Assembly: GCA_963924555.1 (NCBI GenBank)
Contig: OZ004584.1
Coordinates: forward strand, 2,293,001 to 2,357,000
DNA length: 64,000 nucleotides
Origin: Crambe crambe
Lineage: Eukaryota > Porifera > Demospongiae > Poecilosclerida > Crambeidae
Direction: 5' to 3'
Position numbers and translations under genes: made by a program. Below the pieces are notes generated by a model that had not been told where the DNA came from, did no database searches, and was given only the letters and a program-made list of their open reading frames with translations. The stretch's first letter is position 1; every line of letters begins with the position of its first letter. Below are positions 58,352 to 64,000 of this stretch, piece after piece.

Positions 58352-61063
58352 ATGGATACAAGCTGGTCAGACGAGTCTCTCCTTGCTCTAGCTGTAGAGA
58401 AAAGTAGTGACATTAATAGTTTAGTAGAAGTCAATGGGAAGGCGTATTCGCAGTTGATGGTGGCTTGTCTCCATGGAAATGTAGACTATATTAAAGAGCT
58501 ACTTCAAGTTCCTGGAATCAAGATTGATCTACAGAACAATGAAGGAGAGCATGCCCTCATGTGTGCTTGCAGACAAGGGTATGTTGAAGTGGCACAGCTT
58601 ATACTCGATATTGTCCGAAATCCAAAGCATCTGCTTCGAAATGATACACTCATTAATATGCAAAATAATGATGGATTTTCTTCTTTAGTGATTGCAAGTC
58701 ATAAAGGACACACTGAAACAGTTGCTCTACTGCTTCAAAATGGTGCAAATGTTAATATGCAAACGAAAGGTGGATGGTCTTCTCTGATGATTGCAAGTCA
58801 AAGTGGACGAACTGAATTAATCGCTCTACTGCTTCAAAGTGGTGCATACGTCAATATGCAAAAAAATGATGGTATGTCATCTTTAATGACAGCAAGTAAA
58901 AATAGACATACTGAAACGGTTGCTCTACTTCTTAATAATAGTGCAGAAGTTAATATGCAAGATATCAATGGGCTAACATCCTTGATGCATGCAAGTATCA
59001 TTGCTACAGATGTTAAAACTCCAAGTGCTAGAATTATGACTCAAACTAGTACAAATTGTGTTCAGCTCCTTATCTGTTATGGTGCAGATATCAATATACA
59101 AGATAAACATGGCATAACAGCATTAATGCTTTCTATCTTATGCAACAATATTAGTACAGTGTCCTTACTTTTGAAGTATGATGCTGATATAGGCAAAAAG
59201 AGTGTAAATGGATGGTCTGCTCTCTTGTTAGCAAGTTCTATTGGTAATTGGGAAGCTGTGGATCATATTTTGAAAATAAACTTGAAATCAGAAATTGATC
59301 ATTGTAATACTCTTGGTGAAACCTCTTTGATGCTTGCAAGTTCACATGGAAACACTGAAATAGTGAAGCTACTTCTTCAAACAGGAGCACGAGTTAACAT
59401 CAGTAATTTCACAGAATATCAATCCCTGCATCAACTGCCTCATCAGATTGAACTATCACCAAACTTCCGACACAATATAAAAGGGAGTGCGTTGGACAAA
59501 GCAGTGATTTGTGGCAATGTCGAAATAGTATCCTTACTTCTAGAAGGTGGAGCTAAAGTTCAAAACCTGTTCTACTTGCTGAGAAGTATCATATTATTAC
59601 AAGCAGAAGCAAGAGATGAAACAAGAATCGACGTAGGTGCTCTTAAGAGTTCAGCTTCTGCTGGTACAAGTGATATTTGGGAAGCACATAATAAGATTAT
59701 TCAATTACTTTTTGCTCATGATGCTGACCTTTTAGAACGTGTGAAACATACCAAGCCCAGCATCTTGTATTTGGCCTGTGCATTTGGTGTGATAGAAATG
59801 GTCGAGGTTCTTCTTCAACTGGGAGTGGAAGTGGATGATCTCTATAGAACAGATGACAGTGGGTCCACCTATTGGAACAACCTGATCACTATTATCAGTA
59901 AAGGTACTTTACTTTCAGCTTCTTCAAAAGAAACAAGAGACATTGCAGACCTGATACATCAAGTGAACTGGTTGAATTATAAGAACATCATTTCAACATT
60001 AATAAAAAATGGACTGAATATCAACCATCAGGACACTTCAGGATCATTTGCACTTAGTATTGCCTCCAGTGAAGAGCATATTAAACTCATCAAACTGTTA
60101 CTGGAGCATAGAGGTCGTGTAAATTCACAAGACAGTGAAGGCATTTCCAGCCTAATGGAAGCATGCGTTAGTGGAAACAATGATATCTGTCAACTGCTCC
60201 TGCGCTATGGAGCAAGGATCGATTTACAAGATGCCAAAGGATGGACTTCATTGATGATGGCTGTTCCAGATGGCCACATAAGTGTGATCATTTCACTGCT
60301 TGAACGAGGTGCTCATATCAACATACAGGATGTCAATGGCACATCAGCTTTGATGTTGAGCTGCTTTACTGGCAAGAAGGCGGTTGCTAGTATTCTACTC
60401 GAGCACGGAGCAGATGTCAACCTTCAGAACACATTTGGAATGACAGCTCTGATGATGGGTGTTTATAATGGACACATGGAGATAGTAGAACTCCTGATGA
60501 GATATGGAGCTGATGTAAATACAACGACAAGTAATGGCATGACAGCTCTTAAACTCAGCAAAGATAATGGCCATGAAAGAATATCAGAATTGCTTATTGA
60601 ATATGGTGCCACTGATTATTCATCCAGCAAGGGTCCTTTTCCCTGTACGGTGTCTAGAAAACGAGTTCTATCCACAAGAGATTCTGCAAGTGGGAACACT
60701 AACATAAAGCCTGACTTTATTACAAGATTCGAAGGAAGATTTGATCGATTTGAACAAATACTACAAGATTTACGAAATGAAATGCAATCAACAAAGTCTA
60801 AAAAGCTGACACTGAAGGATTCATTCCAAATGCTTATTCCCATAGCTTATGACTGGCAGAATATAGGTGCTCTCTTGGGCATTGATCACAACTCACTGAA
60901 GAATATCAAGTATGACTGTGACAACTCAGCAAGAGATTGTTTACGGGAAATGCTAGCTGAATGGTTGAAGAGAGTCATTCCTCCTCCAACATGGGAAAGC
61001 CTAGCAGAAGCTATTAAATTCACAGATCAAACGATTGCACAAAAAATCAGAAAAATTGATTAG
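58352..61063 (+). CDS. Ankyrin-repeat Death-domain protein (903 aa)
   Basis: Single open exon. The N-terminal ~790 residues are ankyrin repeats with consensus pieces such as GHTETVALLLQNGANVNMQ, GNTEIVKLLLQTGARVNI, GHISVIISLLERGAHINIQD and GHMEIVELLMRYGADVNT. A less regular stretch near residues 380-560 breaks the array. After a hydrophilic linker, residues about 818-903 form a Death domain (MLIPIAYDWQNIGALLGI, LREMLAEWLKR, PPTWESLAEAIK). Such proteins act as cytosolic scaffolds that recruit other Death-domain partners in apoptosis or innate signalling; partners here are unknown. The start at 58352 follows an AT-rich leader; no upstream exon is evident. A decayed fragment of the same gene type lies at 34722-34923. 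Confidence 0.9.
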   Translation: MDTSWSDESLLALAVEKSSDINSLVEVNGKAYSQLMVACLHGNVDYIKELLQVPGIKIDLQNNEGEHALMCACRQGYVEVAQLILDIVRNPKHLLRNDTLINMQNNDGFSSLVIASHKGHTETVALLLQNGANVNMQTKGGWSSLMIASQSGRTELIALLLQSGAYVNMQKNDGMSSLMTASKNRHTETVALLLNNSAEVNMQDINGLTSLMHASIIATDVKTPSARIMTQTSTNCVQLLICYGADINIQDKHGITALMLSILCNNISTVSLLLKYDADIGKKSVNGWSALLLASSIGNWEAVDHILKINLKSEIDHCNTLGETSLMLASSHGNTEIVKLLLQTGARVNISNFTEYQSLHQLPHQIELSPNFRHNIKGSALDKAVICGNVEIVSLLLEGGAKVQNLFYLLRSIILLQAEARDETRIDVGALKSSASAGTSDIWEAHNKIIQLLFAHDADLLERVKHTKPSILYLACAFGVIEMVEVLLQLGVEVDDLYRTDDSGSTYWNNLITIISKGTLLSASSKETRDIADLIHQVNWLNYKNIISTLIKNGLNINHQDTSGSFALSIASSEEHIKLIKLLLEHRGRVNSQDSEGISSLMEACVSGNNDICQLLLRYGARIDLQDAKGWTSLMMAVPDGHISVIISLLERGAHINIQDVNGTSALMLSCFTGKKAVASILLEHGADVNLQNTFGMTALMMGVYNGHMEIVELLMRYGADVNTTTSNGMTALKLSKDNGHERISELLIEYGATDYSSSKGPFPCTVSRKRVLSTRDSASGNTNIKPDFITRFEGRFDRFEQILQDLRNEMQSTKSKKLTLKDSFQMLIPIAYDWQNIGALLGIDHNSLKNIKYDCDNSARDCLREMLAEWLKRVIPPPTWESLAEAIKFTDQTIAQKIRKID

Positions 61064-61962
61064 CAGCTTAGGTCAATTTCTTTGCTTGTTTGTTCATTTA
61101 TTTATTCATTTATGAGCTAGTAGCTACTGTTGATTGCAGGTAACTAAAGATTCAGCAAAGCTTACCAGTGTCACAGAAAATTTGGCACCTACCAAATCCG
61201 CTATAGTTGATTATGCACCCCCATACCAAATCCACTGAAAAAAATAGCTAGCTATGTAGGCATTTTGCACTCCCTATAATATAGCGTGGGCTGGCTCTAG
61301 GGCTGAGAAGTAGCTAGGGAAATTTCCACACATTATAAAGTCCAGAATAACCAGAGGCGACTGTAGCCTGAACCTGGGTATCAGGCTATTGATAGGTTAT
61401 CTGTTACTATAGCTACTTCACTGGTGCTGTCTTAGATAATAACATTCAGCTAGCTCTTTTGGAACATTCTTTTCCTGCTCTAGACTAGCGGCAATCGACT
61501 AGAGTCGTTCTCCCTTCCCCTGCTTAGAGTAGGAGTGGTAGCTACACTATGTTACTCAATGATGATTTTGTAGTTGGCATATGGTTAAAATGAAGGAGAA
61601 GTTCAGATGCTTCATGTCCTTGCTTACAAGGCTCATAATCAGCTAAGATTAATGGGAGAGTAGCTACAACAGTACTACAACTGAAATATTATCCATGAGA
61701 CGCATACCCAACCCTTTATCCCTTTTTATAATTTTATTAATTAGCTAGCTGTTAGGAGAGCCATTGAGTAAGTGGATCATGCCTGAGGACCCAAAAACCA
61801 CTGGAGGAATTCAAAATACACTAGGATTTTGTGTGTGGGTGCAAAATCCACTAGGATGGGGTACAAAATATCTAGTAATAGGGTAAAGGGTCGACTACGC
61901 CAGTACGCGCATGCGTTGCATCATGCGCGCGCGCATGCAGGGCCGCCACACCCACCGCGTAT
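61064..61962. other. Intergenic region, no gene seen
   Basis: AT-rich sequence between the ankyrin-Death gene and the second MIEAP-like copy. The last 90 bases hold GGGTAAAGGGTCGACTACGC and an alternating GCGCGCGCGCATG stretch that resemble the region before copy 1 (51698-51770), so they probably belong to the duplicated promoter. Confidence 0.55.
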
Positions 61963-63932
61963 ATGGAGGAAGAGTGTTGTAAGAACCCTCGTTGTGTTAG
62001 GAGAATTGCACAGCTGGAAGAGGAACTGAACCGGTAATATTAACTTGTGTCATTGAACTGTGGAAGTACTAGGTTGTAGCCTACTATCTCCAGGTTGTAA
62101 GCTTCCAGGTAATAGGCTGGCTCAGACTAATAAGGAAGGGGGTTCTCAGTTCTCATGAAGTGGTGTGGCATATCCCACTGTTTCCTACACCAAAAAATTA
62201 ATTCTATAGAGAATTCCACACCCACTAATTTAAAGGAGTTTATCCTTAGACTGAAAAGTGTTGGTTTGGACATGCTGAAGCAGAGAGGCAGTTGGCAAGC
62301 TACTGGAACCAAACCTCTTGGATCTGAATTCGATAGCATGTTTGGCCACGAAATCGAAGACATGTCCGAGGTTCTGGTGAAAAACTCTGCAATGAGTAGC
62401 AGCAAAGCAAGACAGTTCTTGAGTCAAACCTTCCAGGTATAAGCTATAATGCTACGACTAGTGTGTAAACCAAATCAATACAGTGTGGATTGGATATATA
62501 TATATATATATATCAGACTGTCCAACTACCCCTTTTTGAGCGGGATTCTCCAGCCCACGGTACCTTTTCCCGTACTCTTGTCTATTTTTCCAGTTTAATA
62601 ATAATTATGCGTGCACGCATAGGCCATAATCAATTTCTCTCATGTGATCCCTGCATGATTAAACTATTGTTTGTTTTTTCTGTTTCCTCTTAGTTGTATC
62701 ATTTATTGATAAGCTTAGCTATACAAATCCCTACCAAGTATAATTAATTCTAGGTTGGACAGTCTGATTATAATACTTGGAGGATATGTCTTATCCACTG
62801 GAGAATGTCCTGTATCCAGCTACTGTGCTGAGCAGCTGCTTTGCATTGTGTCCTCTCTTTGGAGATAAAGGACCCTAATACAGTTGTTTTTTTTCCATTT
62901 GCAGGATATATATGAGACATGTAAAGAGTCCATTTTGAACCGAATGCGTGACACTTTGGCTCAAGTGCTGGTGCTTCCTGAAGAGCACGAGAGTGATGAA
63001 GAACTGCACGGCATCTGCAGAGCTTATCGGCTGTTGCTCAATGCTTCGGGTATCTCCAAATCTACAGATCACAAAATGTGTTCAAAGAAGGTATCAGTAA
63101 ACTTAAACAGTTATATATTTGCCATGCAATTGTAAGTGTATGACTGCTTTGGCAGTTGAGTTGTTAGCTTGTCTGGACAATATGTATGTACGTAAGTGGC
63201 CTACATAGCTATGATAACTCAAATCTGCTATTCATTGTATAGCTATACCAAAATTTGTTGCTGGTACAGGTGATTGGTCATTTTCTGGCCATTTCATGTA
63301 AATGGCCATCCCGTCTGTGCTTTAATTACAAGATATCAGACCAAATTTTGCTTATGTATGACAAATCATCTCTTTGCAGGTATGTGATAAATTACTGGGA
63401 ACCAAGGATACTAAGGATACTTTACCAGCAGCAGAAATCAAAGAAGTTTCAGACAAAATGTCAAACCTCTCCTGGAAGTTTCTCACAATGGTGCCCCCTC
63501 TAATCAGCCAGACTATTTCAGATGCTCCATATTGCAAAGAGTGGCACGAAAAAAGAGATCAAACCAGAATGGAACGAGAATTTAGTGGATTACCAGCTTA
63601 TTTACTACAGGCCAATTCTGTTTTTTAGTTATCAAGGAAAAGTCGCAAAGAAAAGTTGGGTAGGAAATACAGTTTATGAGAATGATAATGGTGAAACAGT
63701 AGATAAAGATTCGAAAGTTGGTGAGACTGCTGCAGTCAATAAGAGGACATTTCTTCAAAAGCATTTCAAGTCATATAAGAAGCCAGTTTTTAAAACTCAT
63801 GAAGCAGTTGGTACATCAAGTGAAGGAGCATATTCCAATCCTTCTAAATCAAGTCAATGTCCATTTTGCTGTAGAGACAGAGCAATTGAAGCGAATATAG
63901 TCACTCTTAGATCATCAGCTACAGAAAGATGA
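61963..63932 (+). pseudogene. MIEAP/SPATA18 C-terminal-like protein, copy 2, frameshifted
   Basis: Exons 61963-62033, 62250-62436, 62905-63090 and from 63380 match copy 1 closely; exon 2 has a two-codon deletion. In the last exon a run of six A (63549-63554; five in copy 1) shifts the frame after the CKEWHEK block, and a stop follows at 63626-63628. A second lesion, an 8-base deletion at about 63900, would end even the corrected frame at 63932. All splice sites are conserved, so decay is recent or partly due to sequencing error at the A-run. The intact N-terminal half could still be translated. Confidence 0.72.
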
Positions 63933-64000
63933 CACTGAAGAAAAATATATTTTTGGAATAAAAGGCTTTAGCTAGACATTAATTTTGTTGTTGTTGTAGT

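Overview
The window looks like nuclear DNA of a marine demosponge (Porifera). Genes are animal-type with GT-AG introns that are mostly short. The gene content fits sponges: an NLR (NACHT-LRR) gene with a CARD-like N-terminus, a single-exon ankyrin-Death gene and tandem secreted tectonin lectins. The DNA is crowded with non-autonomous DNA transposons, microsatellites and AGCTAGCT-like words. There is no bacterial-style operon, no CRISPR array and no RNA gene that I could support. The species is not determinable from this alone.

Layout. 1-3600: minisatellites and microsatellites. 3615-4760 (-): 5' coding exon of an SH3 RhoGAP of the ARHGAP9/12/15/27 group; the rest lies off the left edge. 7769-10541 (+): complete six-exon proteasome subunit beta-3 (205 aa). 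10956-14066 (-): complete four-exon SLC29A4/ENT4-like transporter (544 aa), tail to tail with PSMB3. 14692-26222: four intronless tectonin/fish-egg-lectin-like genes (-) on 2.5-kb repeat units plus a 2.1-kb flank. 26339-33293 (+): an NLR gene with a frameshift and an in-frame stop. 32736-45755: a nest of transposons, foldbacks and inverted repeats, including a fragment of an ankyrin-Death gene. 45755-51666: a second copy of the lectin block with two more lectin genes, one with a broken signal peptide. 51785-54675 (+): a four-exon gene with a C-terminus resembling that of mitochondria-eating protein (MIEAP/SPATA18); a second, frameshifted copy sits at 61963-63932. 54890-55780 (+): a small secreted Ig-like gene, probably truncated. 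56456-57580: one transposon nested inside another. 58352-61063 (+): a 903-aa ankyrin-Death protein.

How the genes fit together. The left 14 kb is conserved housekeeping or signalling sequence. The right 50 kb is an accessory region in which secreted pattern-binding lectins, an NLR, an ankyrin-Death adaptor and an Ig-like gene sit together and are duplicated, recombined and broken. This looks like a fast-evolving innate-recognition neighbourhood; the shared immune role is inference. The clearest structural result is a set of five elements with 9-bp target-site duplications (four of them with TAGTCT termini), two of which are inserted inside other repeats. One of them carries a two-part Cys-pair ORF.
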